64,000 nucleotides of DNA from Gemmatimonadota bacterium (GCA_003559555.1 PWLA01000262.1:1-64000), one strand, 5' to 3'. Positions 47,812 through 57,073 are shown, counted from the first letter of the stretch. Numbers and translations are program-made. Notes: a model not told the origin generated them from the sequence alone.

Positions 47812-48693
47812 TCAGCTGGTGAAGGCTCCGCTCCACCATCCCTCCTCCACGTCCTCCTCCTCCAGCTCCAGCCCCAGCGATCGGGCCGTGGCCCGGATGT
47901 CCTCCGCCTCCGACTCCAGGATACCGGACAGGATCAACCATCCGCCGGGGCGGAGGCCTCCCCGGAATCCCTCCAGGAGGGGGATGAGAACCCCGGTCTC
48001 GATGTTGGACACGATTCCGTCGAAGGCCGGCTCCTCGGGAAGAAACTCCGGGTCCGCCGACTCGGCGCGGACCTGGACCCGATCCCCCACCCCGTTGAGC
48101 CGGGCGTTCTCCCGGGCCACCTCGCAGGCCCACGGGTCCATCTCCAGGGCCAGGACGAAGTCGGCGCCCAACTGTGCCGCCGCAATGGCCAGTATGCCGG
48201 ATCCGGCTCCCACATCGGCAATCCGCTGGCCGGGTTCCACCCGACGATCCAGGAGCCGAAGGCAGCCCCGGGTGGTGGGGTGTTCGGCGGTTCCGAAGGC
48301 CATGCCGGGATCGATGGCGATGAGGACCTCTCCCGGCTCCAGGCCGGGGTCGGTCCACGAGGGCGCCACCACCAGACGCGGGGAGATCCGCCGGGGCTCC
48401 AGTCCCTGCCGCCACGTCTCCTCCCAGGCCTCGTGGGCCTGCCAGTGATGAGCCACGCCCCGGAACTCGTCCCCCAGGAGCGACCGGATCCGCTCTGTTA
48501 CCGTCGCGACCACATCGTCGACTTCGGCTTCCTCCGGAGGCGGGAGGTAGACGACCAGTTCATCGCCATCCTCCTCCACGCCCCGAACCGGGAGTTCCAT
48601 GAGCTCGGCCACCACCATTCCGGACAGCTCCGGATCGTCGGGGCGGGGAGCCCGGATGACGAGCCAGCGATCCGGGACCCGGTCCGCCCTCAT
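47812..48693 (-). CDS. prmA: Ribosomal protein L11 methyltransferase
   Basis: PrmA trimethylates L11. The 293-residue protein has a small N-terminal domain (1-115) and a SAM domain with 'DPGMAFGTAEHPTTRGCLRLL' (two lines, about 128-148), 'IADVGAGSGILAIAAAQLGA' and 'IVSNIETGVLIPLL' where NIL is usual. The final text 'GWWSGAFTS' differs from most. ATG overlaps the dnaJ stop; dnaJ-prmA is a common pair. Confidence 0.93.
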   Translation of the reverse strand: MRADRVPDRWLVIRAPRPDDPELSGMVVAELMELPVRGVEEDGDELVVYLPPPEEAEVDDVVATVTERIRSLLGDEFRGVAHHWQAHEAWEETWRQGLEPRRISPRLVVAPSWTDPGLEPGEVLIAIDPGMAFGTAEHPTTRGCLRLLDRRVEPGQRIADVGAGSGILAIAAAQLGADFVLALEMDPWACEVARENARLNGVGDRVQVRAESADPEFLPEEPAFDGIVSNIETGVLIPLLEGFRGGLRPGGWLILSGILESEAEDIRATARSLGLELEEEDVEEGWWSGAFTS

Positions 48694-49862
48694 CGGGTCG
48701 AGAAGGCCTCCTTGACCCGCGACCAGAAGCCCTTGCGCTCTCCCGCCTTCTCCATCCGCTCGGGGGCGGCGTCCTCGACCTCCCGGAGACGTTTCAGGAG
48801 CTCTTCCTGTTCATCGCTGAGACGAACAGGTGTCCAGACCCGGAGTCGGACCAGGAGGTCGCCTCGGCCCCGACCGTTCAGATCCGGAACGCCTTGCCCC
48901 TTCAGGCGAAGGGCCTCACCGCTCTGCGTACCTTCGGGCACCGTGACCCGGGCTCGTCCGGTGACGGTCTCCACTTCGATCTCGTCCCCCAGTGCGGCCT
49001 GGGAAAAGGTGATGGGCACCTCGGTGACCAGATCGTTCTCGTGGCGCACGAACCGCGGATCGTCCTCCACCTCCAGGAGGACCATGATGTCGCCCCGGGG
49101 TCCACCGCGGGCGCCTGCATTTCCCTTCCCCCGAAGCGTGATGAAGTTCTCGGCGGACACCCCCGGGGGCACCTCCACCTCCACCTCCCGCTGTTGCCGG
49201 GTTCGTCCCTCCCCGTGACACTCCTGGCAAGGGTCGCTGATGGTCTTTCCCTCACCGCGACAGGCCCTGCAGGGGGCCACCGAGACGAACTGGCCGAAGA
49301 CGGAACGCTGGGCCACTCGCTCCTGACCGCTGCCGCCACAGTTGCCGCAGGTGGTGGGGGCGCTTCCGGCAGCGGCCCCGCTTCCATCGCACTCCGGGCA
49401 GGGCTCCAGGACCGCGACCCGGATCCGCTTGGTGGCTCCCTCCACCACCTCCTTGAGCGTCAGAGGAAGTCGCACCCGGATGGACTCACCCTTGCTGGTG
49501 CGCCGCCCCCCGCCCCGGCGGCGGCGTCCGCCTCCGCCGAAGAGGTCCTCGAAGCCGCCTTGCCCACCGAAGTCCCGCATGAAGATCTCGATGGCGTCAT
49601 GGAGGTCGAAGCCCTGCTGAAAGGGCCCCCCGGCACCGGCCCGCTTCGCCCCCTCCTTGCCGAACCGATCGTAGGCGGCCCGGCTCTGGGGATCCTTCAG
49701 GGCCTCGTAGGCCTCGGAGAGCTCCTTGAAGCGGGCTTCCGCCTCGTCGGAGCCGTTGTTCCGGTCCGGGTGGTACTTCATGGCGAGCTTCCGGTACGCC
49801 TTCTTGATCTCTTCTTGATCGGCGTCCCGGGATACGCCCAGGATATCGTAGTAGTCAGCCAT
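48690..49862 (-). CDS. dnaJ: Chaperone DnaJ
   Basis: The 390-residue co-chaperone has the J domain (1-70) with 'YHPDRN', a Gly-rich region with arginine repeats (about 105-140), the zinc-finger domain with four CxxCxGxG-like repeats ('CPECDGSG', 'CGNCGGSG', 'CRACRGEG', 'CQECHGEG') and the C-terminal substrate domains. I choose ATG 49862 (MADYYDIL), the standard start. dnaK and grpE are not in the window; hrcA lies 66 bases upstream. Confidence 0.97.
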   Translation of the reverse strand: MADYYDILGVSRDADQEEIKKAYRKLAMKYHPDRNNGSDEAEARFKELSEAYEALKDPQSRAAYDRFGKEGAKRAGAGGPFQQGFDLHDAIEIFMRDFGGQGGFEDLFGGGGRRRRGGGRRTSKGESIRVRLPLTLKEVVEGATKRIRVAVLEPCPECDGSGAAAGSAPTTCGNCGGSGQERVAQRSVFGQFVSVAPCRACRGEGKTISDPCQECHGEGRTRQQREVEVEVPPGVSAENFITLRGKGNAGARGGPRGDIMVLLEVEDDPRFVRHENDLVTEVPITFSQAALGDEIEVETVTGRARVTVPEGTQSGEALRLKGQGVPDLNGRGRGDLLVRLRVWTPVRLSDEQEELLKRLREVEDAAPERMEKAGERKGFWSRVKEAFSTR

Positions 49863-49927
49863 TATGTCCAATATTGCGTAACGGCGTGGTCCCCTGCGAC
49901 CCTCCCGAACGGAGGGGCGTCATGGGA

Positions 49928-51013
49928 TCACTCCAGGATGCGATTGACCATCGAGGAGGTGTAGTCCACGATGGCCATGACCTTCTCGTAGGGCATTCGG
50001 GTGGGGCCGATGACCCCGATCACTCCCTTCAGCCCCCCTACCCTATACTCGGCGGTCACCAGTGTGAAGTCCGAGAGCTCCTCGGTGGGGTTCTCACCCC
50101 CGATGGTCACCTTCAGGCCCGCGGGGTGGATCCGCTCGCCCAGAACGCGGGAGAGCAATTCCCGGCGTTCGATGAGCTCCAGCAATCCCTTCAGGCGGTC
50201 TCCCGAGGTGAACTCGGGCTGCGAAGCCAGGACGCTGGTGTTGCCCAGGTGGATCTCCGATGCCTCCATTTCGGGCCAGTCGAAGATCTCCGGCCCCGAC
50301 TGCATGAAGATGTTCAGGATCTCCTCGGCGGCGGGATCATCTCCGGGAGCGGCGTCTCGCATCCGCTCCGCCACGCTCTGCCGGATTTCCTTCAGGGTGA
50401 GCCCCGCCAGTCGTTCGTTCAGGAGGAGCGTGAGAGTCACCAGAGTGTCCTCCGGGACCTCGCAGGGCAGATCCACGTAGACGGTTCTCACGACGCCACT
50501 GCGGATCTGGGCCACCAGGAGAACCTTGCTGGAGGACACCCGGACCAGGTCCAGCCGGTCCAGGACCGCGGTCTGCAGCCGGGGGGCCGCAGCCACCCCC
50601 AGTTCCTGGGAGAGGAGCCCCAGGGCCTGGATCGCCTGTCGGACCAGCCGCTCCACCGCCGAAGTGCCCACCCGGTCCAGTTCGGACGCGATCTGCTCCA
50701 TCTCCTGCTCGCTCAGCGACGCCGGCTGCATCAGGTGGTTGACGTAGATCCTGTACGCCAGGTCCGTGGGAACCCGACCGGCCGAGGTATGGGGATGCAG
50801 CAGGTACCCCTTCTCCTCCAGGTCGCTCATGGTGTTTCGGACGGTCGCCGGCGAGACCCCCAGGTCGAAGGTCCGAACCACGTTTCGGCTCCCGGCGGGT
50901 TCGGCGGTATCCACGTAGATACGCACCACCGCCTCCAGGACGCGACGCTCACGCTCGGTGAGCTCGCTCCCGTCCAGAAGCTCCAGGGGTTTTTCGGCGC
51001 TGTCGTCAGGCAT
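49928..51013 (-). CDS. hrcA: Heat-inducible transcription repressor HrcA
   Basis: HrcA represses chaperone genes by binding CIRCE operators. The 361-residue protein has an N-terminal winged helix ('LTERERRVLEAVVRIYVDTA', then 'VSPATVRNTMSDLEEKGYL' and 'HTSAGRVPTDLAYRIYVNHL') and the long HrcA core ending in 'GVIGPTRMPYEKVMAIVDYT'. ATG 51013 gives family length; the frame stays open above it. No CIRCE repeat is visible before hrcA or dnaJ. Confidence 0.95.
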   Translation of the reverse strand: MPDDSAEKPLELLDGSELTERERRVLEAVVRIYVDTAEPAGSRNVVRTFDLGVSPATVRNTMSDLEEKGYLLHPHTSAGRVPTDLAYRIYVNHLMQPASLSEQEMEQIASELDRVGTSAVERLVRQAIQALGLLSQELGVAAAPRLQTAVLDRLDLVRVSSSKVLLVAQIRSGVVRTVYVDLPCEVPEDTLVTLTLLLNERLAGLTLKEIRQSVAERMRDAAPGDDPAAEEILNIFMQSGPEIFDWPEMEASEIHLGNTSVLASQPEFTSGDRLKGLLELIERRELLSRVLGERIHPAGLKVTIGGENPTEELSDFTLVTAEYRVGGLKGVIGVIGPTRMPYEKVMAIVDYTSSMVNRILE

Positions 51014-51021
51014 GTGGCCTC

Positions 51022-52077
51022 TCAGGGGTGGCGGGGCTCGACCTCGGGATCCGGCGAAAGCTCCTCCGCCGGAAGCCGCGACGCCAACTCCACCGCCAGG
51101 GTGTCCAGCAGGAGCCACCCTCGTTCGCTTAGACGGAGTCGCGATGGGTCGTCGTGGGCCCAGCCCATGGTCACCCACCGCCCATGAACGGCTCCAGCCG
51201 CCGGAGGAAGGCGATCCAGCGCAAGGCCTTCGCGTAATCTGAGCCGACTCCACAGCCATTCCAGCGCCCGTGCCTCGATATCGGGGCGCTCCCGTCCCGC
51301 GGTGGGGTCTTCTCCTTGCTGAATCTTGAAGAAGTATGCTTCCCAGGGCTCCAGGTTCCAGATCCGGACGCCGCCGGAGAAGGAGTGGGCCCCGGGTCCG
51401 AGACCCATGTAGGGACAGCCGCGCCATACGGCCCGGGCGTGACGGGGAACATGATCGGGAAGGGCAAAGGAGCTGAGCTCCCATGCCCGGTATCCCAGCT
51501 CGTCGAGGAGGCCGGCGATCTCCAGATACTCCTGGGCGACCCGATCCGGGTCCCATGGATCGTCGGCCTCGGTGAGGGAAAGATGTGGCACAGCGAACTC
51601 ACGGGCCAGCCGGGCCACCGTGTCCACGGCCCCCGGGGCCGCCGGCCCGCCGAACTCCACGTCCACGCTCCAATGCAACCCCGGCGCTCCGTCCAGGACT
51701 TCGGCGGCACCGCGCACCTCCGCCAGGGTTCCGGGCCGGAGGACGATCCGGCTGACCCCCGCCGCCACCCACGCCTCCAGGAGTGAGGCGGAGAGGCGCC
51801 AAGGCTCGAACTCCACCGCCCATTCGGCTCCGGGAGCCAGGGCCACCTCCAACGCCTCCAGGAGAGATCCCGGCACCCGGGCGTCCAAGACCGACGCGCA
51901 TCCTCCACCCACGTGAATGGAGCGGAAGGCCGGCGCCAGCGGCCACCCCTGATCCCGCCGGCGCCGGGCCTCGAGGGCCAACGCCGGGCCCCATCGGGCC
52001 CCTGCGTCCTCCACGTCCGGGAGGCCCAGATAGAGGTCCCGGATGACAGGGCTGCCGGCCCGATCCGGATCCTTCAA
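51022..52077 (-). CDS. HemW-like protein without radical-SAM cysteines
   Basis: The 351-residue protein aligns by eye with HemW (heme chaperone, formerly 'oxygen-independent coproporphyrinogen oxidase-like'): 'SIHVGGGCASVL' (53-64, for GGGTPS), 'LLDELGYRAWELSSFALP' (190-207, for YEISNFA), 'YMGLGPGAHSF' (223-233) and 'RIWNLEPWEAYF'. The N-terminal CxxxCxxC cluster motif is absent: where 'YIHIPFC' with further cysteines should stand, the chain reads 'LYLGLPDVEDAGARW'. The SAM-binding GGGTP motif is also altered. It should not carry a radical-SAM cluster. The start is TTG 52077, overlapping the dprA stop as TTGA. No cysteine cluster exists in other frames just upstream. Confidence 0.82.
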   Translation of the reverse strand: MKDPDRAGSPVIRDLYLGLPDVEDAGARWGPALALEARRRRDQGWPLAPAFRSIHVGGGCASVLDARVPGSLLEALEVALAPGAEWAVEFEPWRLSASLLEAWVAAGVSRIVLRPGTLAEVRGAAEVLDGAPGLHWSVDVEFGGPAAPGAVDTVARLAREFAVPHLSLTEADDPWDPDRVAQEYLEIAGLLDELGYRAWELSSFALPDHVPRHARAVWRGCPYMGLGPGAHSFSGGVRIWNLEPWEAYFFKIQQGEDPTAGRERPDIEARALEWLWSRLRLREGLALDRLPPAAGAVHGRWVTMGWAHDDPSRLRLSERGWLLLDTLAVELASRLPAEELSPDPEVEPRHP

Positions 52078-53312
52078 CGGGACATCCTTCCCTTGCGCTT
52101 CCGCCTGCGGCGACGCTCGGAGGTGGCGGCCACCACCCGCCGGTCCACCTCCCGTTCCGGAAGGCGCCAGCCCTCCGGATACCGCACCGCCCCTCCCAGG
52201 AGCTCCAGCTCGCTCAGGGCCACCAGGAGCTCCGAGGGGGGAAGTCCCGTCTTCCGGCTCAGGACGTCGGCGGCCAGGGGCCGGGCTTCAAGGAGATCCA
52301 GGAGTCCGTGGGGATCCGGAATCTCGCCCAATCCCCGGGTGTCCGGCAGGGTGTCTCCCGTCGGCCCGTCGGAGGCGGAGTCCTCCGAGGCGAGAAACCC
52401 CTTCTCCTTCAGATCCAGCACCAGGTCACCGGGACGGGTGAGGGGGATCGCGCCGTCCTTGAGGAGCTCGTTGGTCCCCCGGGACTGGGGGTAGTCCACC
52501 GATCCGGGGACCGTGTAGACCCGGCGACCCATGTCAGTGGCCATGTCCGCGGTGATGGTGGCTCCGCTGGGCACGCCCGCCTCCACCACCGCCACGGCGT
52601 GTGGAAGGGCGGCCAGAATGCGATTTCGACGGGGAAAGTGGTGGGGTCGGACCTCCTCACCCGGCAGGAACTCGCTGACCAGCAGACCCCCTTCGCGCAG
52701 GATCCGGGCCTGCAGCTCCCGGTGGGAAGGCGGGTGCGCACGATTCAGCGCCGATCCCAGGACCGCGACCGTGGAACCGGGACCCTCCAGGGCACCCCGG
52801 TGGGCGGCGGCGTCGATTCCCAGGGCCAGGCCGCTGGCCACCGGGACGCCGGCCCGGGAGACCACCCGGCCCAGCTCCCGGGCGAAACGACGACCGGCTC
52901 CGGTGGCCTTCCGGGTGCCGACGATGGTGACCACGGTCCCGTCCAGGAGTCCGGTCCGGCCCAGGAGAAAGAGGATCGGCGGTGGGTCGGCCAGGTGGGC
53001 AACCCGCGGCGGGTAGCCCGGCAGTCCCAGACCCACGACGGCGACCCCGGCCTCCCGGGCCCACGCCAGGACCTCCCGGATCCGTGGCTCCACGCCGGCG
53101 TCGTGTCGGTGGCGGGCTGCCGTCCACCCGGCGATCCGGGCAAACGCCTCCGCCGGCGCCTCCAGCGCCGCCCGGGCCGATCCGAACTCCTCGTAGAGAC
53201 GGGCTCCGGCCAGGTCTCCCACTCGAGGCGTCAGCCGCAGCCGGAAGAGGGCCAGGAACTCCTCCCGGTGGGCGGCGCCGTAGCCTACAACTCCTCGTCC
53301 ACGCGACTCCAC
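52074..53312 (-). CDS. dprA: DNA-processing protein DprA (Smf)
   Basis: DprA loads RecA on incoming single strands in natural transformation. The 412-residue protein shows 'GYPPRVAHLADPPPILFLLG', 'VTIVGTRKATGAGRRFA', 'SGLALGIDAAAHRGAL', 'VLGSALNRAHPPSHREL', 'EFLPGEEVRPHHFPRRNRI' and 'SGATITADMA', all family text. A C-terminal winged-helix (about 330-390) and a basic tail follow. The start is uncertain; GTG 53312 overlaps obg by 28 bases. Confidence 0.94.
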   Translation of the reverse strand: MESRGRGVVGYGAAHREEFLALFRLRLTPRVGDLAGARLYEEFGSARAALEAPAEAFARIAGWTAARHRHDAGVEPRIREVLAWAREAGVAVVGLGLPGYPPRVAHLADPPPILFLLGRTGLLDGTVVTIVGTRKATGAGRRFARELGRVVSRAGVPVASGLALGIDAAAHRGALEGPGSTVAVLGSALNRAHPPSHRELQARILREGGLLVSEFLPGEEVRPHHFPRRNRILAALPHAVAVVEAGVPSGATITADMATDMGRRVYTVPGSVDYPQSRGTNELLKDGAIPLTRPGDLVLDLKEKGFLASEDSASDGPTGDTLPDTRGLGEIPDPHGLLDLLEARPLAADVLSRKTGLPPSELLVALSELELLGGAVRYPEGWRLPEREVDRRVVAATSERRRRRKRKGRMSR

Positions 53313-54427
53313 CAGTCCTCCTCCTCTGCTGCATCCCCTTCCTGCGCTCGATCCGGGCCGACCCGATCCGCCGACTCCCCCGCCCCGGGCCCCAGTTCCC
53401 GGGGCGGGGGTGCGTGGACGTCCGCCGCGTCGACATCTTCACGAGCCCGAACCTCCTGGATTCGGGCCCAGAACCCCTCCAGGAGCTCATCCAACCCCTG
53501 GCGGGCCACCGCGGAGATCCGATAGACCCCCCAGGCGTCTGGCGCCTCCACCGGGGGGACGTCCTCGTCAGGGGGAAGCAGGTCCGCCTTGGTGAACACC
53601 AGGCAGTGCGGTCGGCTGGCCAGCTCTTCGCTGTACTGGGCCAGCTCGGTGCGCAGCCGCTGGTAGGTGGCTTGGGGCTCGGGATCGTCCAGGGCCACCA
53701 GGAGGGCCAGCGCTCGCGTCCGTTCGATATGTCGAAGGAAGCGATGCCCCAGTCCCTTCCCTTCGTGGGCCCCCTCGATGATACCCGGAATATCGGCCAT
53801 GACGAAGGACCGGAAATCCGAGAGTTCCACCACGCCCAGATTGGGGACCAGGGTGGTGAAGGGGTAGTCCGCCACCCGGGGCCGAGCCGCCGAAATGGTG
53901 GCCAGCAGCGTGGACTTGCCCGCGTTGGGCTCCCCCACCAGCCCCACGTCCGCCAGGAGCTTCAGGGTCAGCTCCACCGTGCGGTGCTCTCCCTCCGCTC
54001 CAGGCTCCCAGTTTCGCGGGGCCTGACGGGTCGCCGTGGCGAAGCGGGCGTTCCCTCGACCGCCCCGGCCGCCCCGGGCCACCACCATGCGCTGACCCTC
54101 GGTGAGAAGCTCGCCCAGGAACTCGCCGGTCTCCACGTCCCGGACCTGCGTGCCGGGAGGGACCCGGAGCACCAGATCCTCGCCGCTCCGACCTGTCTTG
54201 TTGCTCCCCTCGCCGTGCTGTCCCCGGGGCGCCCGATACGATGAACTGTACCGGTAGTCGCGAAGGGTGGAGAGCTGGGGATCCACCTCCAGAATCACAC
54301 TCCCACCGTCACCACCGTCGCCCCCCGACGGCCCGCCACGGGGAACGCCCGATTCCCGGCGGAAGGCATCGGCGCCAGATCCGCCGACGCCCCCTTCCAC
54401 CTCGAGCCGTACCTGATCTACGAACAT
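53285..54427 (-). CDS. obg: Obg-family GTPase
   Basis: Obg works in late 50S subunit assembly and stress control. The 380-residue protein has the glycine-rich Obg fold (1-155), G1 'VGEPNAGKSTLLATIS', 'DYPFTTLVPNLGVVELSD', G3 'ADIPGIIEGAHEGKGLG' and G4 'VFTKADLL'. The acidic C-terminal tail is typical. I choose ATG 54427 (MFVDQV) because AGGAG lies six bases upstream and family members start so; ATG 54433 directly abuts the AGGAG. Confidence 0.95.
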   Translation of the reverse strand: MFVDQVRLEVEGGVGGSGADAFRRESGVPRGGPSGGDGGDGGSVILEVDPQLSTLRDYRYSSSYRAPRGQHGEGSNKTGRSGEDLVLRVPPGTQVRDVETGEFLGELLTEGQRMVVARGGRGGRGNARFATATRQAPRNWEPGAEGEHRTVELTLKLLADVGLVGEPNAGKSTLLATISAARPRVADYPFTTLVPNLGVVELSDFRSFVMADIPGIIEGAHEGKGLGHRFLRHIERTRALALLVALDDPEPQATYQRLRTELAQYSEELASRPHCLVFTKADLLPPDEDVPPVEAPDAWGVYRISAVARQGLDELLEGFWARIQEVRAREDVDAADVHAPPPRELGPGAGESADRVGPDRAQEGDAAEEEDWWSRVDEEL

Positions 54428-54531
54428 CGTCATCTCCTGCCGAATGCATGTGGGCCCCATCAACAGGACCGCGTCCCCAACCCCTTCAACCCTCGACTCG
54501 TCCGCGCGCTCCCGGCGTGCCGCGCCCGATC

Positions 54532-56148
54532 TCAGCCCCGTCGCGCCCGGACCCGCGTCCAGACCTGTTGGGCCCGGCTCCACTCCTCCGGATCCATGAG
54601 GTCCCGAAGTGCCTCGAGTGTCGCCGTCACCATGGATTCGGAGGCGCCCACCTGCAGGGCGCCCCGAAGGTGCGAATAGAGCTGGACCGGAACTCCTCCC
54701 ACTGCCAGGAGGGCCACGATGCAGAGCTCCCGGTCCCGGAGGCCGGGCCCGCTGCGTCCCAGCACCTTTCCGTATCCCTCCTCCACCATCCAGCGATCCA
54801 TGTCGGGATGCAGCCGGGCGATGTTTCGTCGCAGGGCGGGGTACTGATCCCCGTATACGCGGCTGCACACCTCCCTGCCCCGGTCTTTCCGGCTGGAGGG
54901 CTCGTCGTGCCGGGCCGGGGGCGGGGGCCGACCGGACAGCCGGCGCCAGAGCCCCAGGGTGTTCAACGCCCCTGGAAACCCCACGAAGAGGTGACTCTGC
55001 ACCAGCACCTCCTCCACCGTCGCCGGATCGGCCACCTCCAGCGCCGCCTCCAATGCGGCCCGTTGTCGGAGCCTGTCGCCGGTGGCCACCGCCCCGCTCA
55101 CCCGCACCAGCGCCTCCAGCCCTGGAGGAAGCGCTCCCTGCCACTCCCGACGACTCCGGGTGAGTTCGCCCCGGCTCCGCAGGAAGGCCGCAGGCTCACC
55201 CAGGGTGTTGGGTACCGGCGGCTGGTGCCAGGCAGCCAACCGCTCCCGGTGGGCATCATCCAGAAGTCCCACTTCCATGAGGACGGCCAGGAGCGCGACC
55301 TCGGCGGCCCGCCGACTCCCGTCCTGCACCTTGAGAGCCACGCCCAGCTCCGCCTGGCGATCCAACGCGCAGTAGATCCCTTCGGCGCCCACCTTCACCA
55401 CCAGGCGCCGGCCCGCCTGCATCATGAGCTCGGTGCACAAGCGGTCGGTCCCCGCCACCTGAACGGGGTGGGAGGTCATGGCATCGAGGACGACCCCCGC
55501 TGGGCTCTCGCCCTCAGAGGCCGCGGCGGCCAGTCCTGCGAAGGCCCGGGCCATGGCGGAGAGGGGCAACCCAAAACAGGGGACCCCACAACCGTCGACC
55601 CCCTGGACGATCTCCTCCCGGGACACCCCGGTCCATTGCTCCACCTCGGCCAGGATCCGCTTCTGCACCGGATGCCCGGGGCGACTGTAGCCCTGGGTGG
55701 ACCACCCCTTCTGGCGGGCCAGGGCCAGCATACCGGCGTGCTTCCCCGAGCAGTTGTTGTGGATGGGTCGAGGCTTTCCCCCCGCCCGCAGCAGCTCGTG
55801 AGCCGAGGCCTCGTGCACGGGCAGATGAGGCCCGCACTCCAGGGCGGACTCGTCCAGTCCGACCCGGGCCAGCAGGCTCCGCACCTGCGCCAGGTGCCGC
55901 GGCTCTCCTCCATGCGACCCACAACAGACCGCCAGCTCGATCCCGGGGATCCCCCGGGCCTCCACCACACCCTCGGCCACCAGCGGGAGGACCTGGATGG
56001 GCTTGGCCGCCGAACGCATGTACGTTCGTCGATGGGGGTCCCCGCTCCAGGCCACCAGTGAGCCGTCGGGGCGCACCACCGCGACGTGCACCCCATGGAG
56101 CGACTCCTCCAGCTCTCCCCGCACCAACTCCACGGCCAGCGACATCAT
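54532..56148 (-). CDS. Asparaginase II fused to carboxymuconolactone-decarboxylase-like domain
   Basis: Residues 1-315 match the thermolabile asparaginase II family (AnsA type): 'SAAKPIQVLP' (46-55), 'CCGSHGGEPRHL' (75-86), 'HNNCSGKHAGML' (130-141) and 'DGCGVPCFGLPL' (185-196). Residues 335-515 contain two CMD/AhpD-like repeats: first 'EEVLVQSHLFVGFPGALNTL' (379-398), then 'RDRELCIVALLAVGGVPVQL' (471-490) and 'SHLRGALQVGASE'. The CxxC of AhpD is absent. The asparaginase should hydrolyse asparagine or a related amide; the CMD part is of unknown role. I do not know this fusion from other bacteria. It lies behind tauE. Confidence 0.88.
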   Translation of the reverse strand: MMSLAVELVRGELEESLHGVHVAVVRPDGSLVAWSGDPHRRTYMRSAAKPIQVLPLVAEGVVEARGIPGIELAVCCGSHGGEPRHLAQVRSLLARVGLDESALECGPHLPVHEASAHELLRAGGKPRPIHNNCSGKHAGMLALARQKGWSTQGYSRPGHPVQKRILAEVEQWTGVSREEIVQGVDGCGVPCFGLPLSAMARAFAGLAAAASEGESPAGVVLDAMTSHPVQVAGTDRLCTELMMQAGRRLVVKVGAEGIYCALDRQAELGVALKVQDGSRRAAEVALLAVLMEVGLLDDAHRERLAAWHQPPVPNTLGEPAAFLRSRGELTRSRREWQGALPPGLEALVRVSGAVATGDRLRQRAALEAALEVADPATVEEVLVQSHLFVGFPGALNTLGLWRRLSGRPPPPARHDEPSSRKDRGREVCSRVYGDQYPALRRNIARLHPDMDRWMVEEGYGKVLGRSGPGLRDRELCIVALLAVGGVPVQLYSHLRGALQVGASESMVTATLEALRDLMDPEEWSRAQQVWTRVRARRG

Positions 56149-56224
56149 GATGGCCCTTCAAACGGGTCGGGGCCATGGGAGGAGGGGAAGGGCGACCCCG
56201 GTGCGACGGGTCCCCGGGCTCCCG

Positions 56225-57073
56225 TCACCATCCCATCAACTCCCCTCCATTCGCCCAGAGCAGGGCCAGCCCCATGAGGAGGAGGAAGCTGGAGAAGACC
56301 CGGCGCAGCACCCGGGTGGGCATCCGGTGATTCCATGCCGCCCCCACCGGAGCCATGAGGAGCGCCCCGGGGAGCATCGCCGCCAACAGGGGCAGGTGCA
56401 CGAAACCCGCCGATCCCGAGGGAAGCCCTTCCACCCCCCACCCGGCCACGGCGTAGCCCAGGGTGCCGGCCAGCGCCGCAAAGGCGATGATGCCAAGCGA
56501 GGCCGCCGCCACCCGGTCCAGGTCCATGCGGACCCACTGAATCAGGATGGGAATCGCTACCACACCGCCGCCCACCCCCAGGAGCGCCGACATGAACCCC
56601 ACGATGCCACCTCCACCCAGGGCCGCCGGCCAGCGAACCCGCCCGTTCGGGGTCGTCTCCGTAGCCGGCGCCACCCTCCCCCGGGCCAGTCGCCACGCCA
56701 TGAGAACGAGGAAGGCGCCGAAGAGCGTCTTCAGGAGAAGGGAGGGAAGCTCGATGGCCACCCGGGCTCCCACCACCGCCGTGAAAGCCGCGCCCAGGCC
56801 CAGGGGAACGACAGTGGACCACGAGACCATCCCTCGACGGCCATAGGCCACCAGGCCGGAGAGGGCCGTGGGGATGATGAGGGCCAGAGAGGTGGCATGA
56901 GCCAGGGCCGCCTCGTGCTCGGGAAGGACCACCAATCCGCTCCAACCGACGCCCCCGATGAGCAGATAGAGGAAGGGGACGATGAGCACGCCCCCTCCGA
57001 TGCCCAGGAGCCCCGAGACCGCACCCACCACACCGCCAACGACCAGAGCGATCAGGAGGGCGATGACGCTCAG
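56225..57073 (-). CDS. TauE/SafE-family sulfite or organic-anion exporter
   Basis: The protein is an integral membrane permease with about eight hydrophobic segments. It shows the two internal repeats 'GLLGIGGGVLIVPFLYLL' and 'ALLGVGGGVVAIPILIQ' of the family. The substrate (sulfite, sulfoacetate, others) cannot be told. The first conventional start, GTG 57031, cuts the first helix. A CTG at 57073 overlaps the preceding stop as CTGA, in line with the other nTGA junctions, and would give a complete helix; I use it with reserve. Confidence 0.82.
   Translation of the reverse strand: MSVIALLIALVVGGVVGAVSGLLGIGGGVLIVPFLYLLIGGVGWSGLVVLPEHEAALAHATSLALIIPTALSGLVAYGRRGMVSWSTVVPLGLGAAFTAVVGARVAIELPSLLLKTLFGAFLVLMAWRLARGRVAPATETTPNGRVRWPAALGGGGIVGFMSALLGVGGGVVAIPILIQWVRMDLDRVAAASLGIIAFAALAGTLGYAVAGWGVEGLPSGSAGFVHLPLLAAMLPGALLMAPVGAAWNHRMPTRVLRRVFSSFLLLMGLALLWANGGELMGW

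Noticed and set aside
49863-51060. CIRCE operator before dnaJ or hrcA
   Set aside because: I looked for TTAGCACTC-N9-GAGTGCTAA or close variants in the gaps at 49863-49927 and 51014-51021 and saw none.
52078-52140. Frameshifted cysteine motif upstream of the HemW-like gene
   Set aside because: None of the three minus-strand frames contains CxxxCxxC in this stretch, which is the basic tail of DprA.
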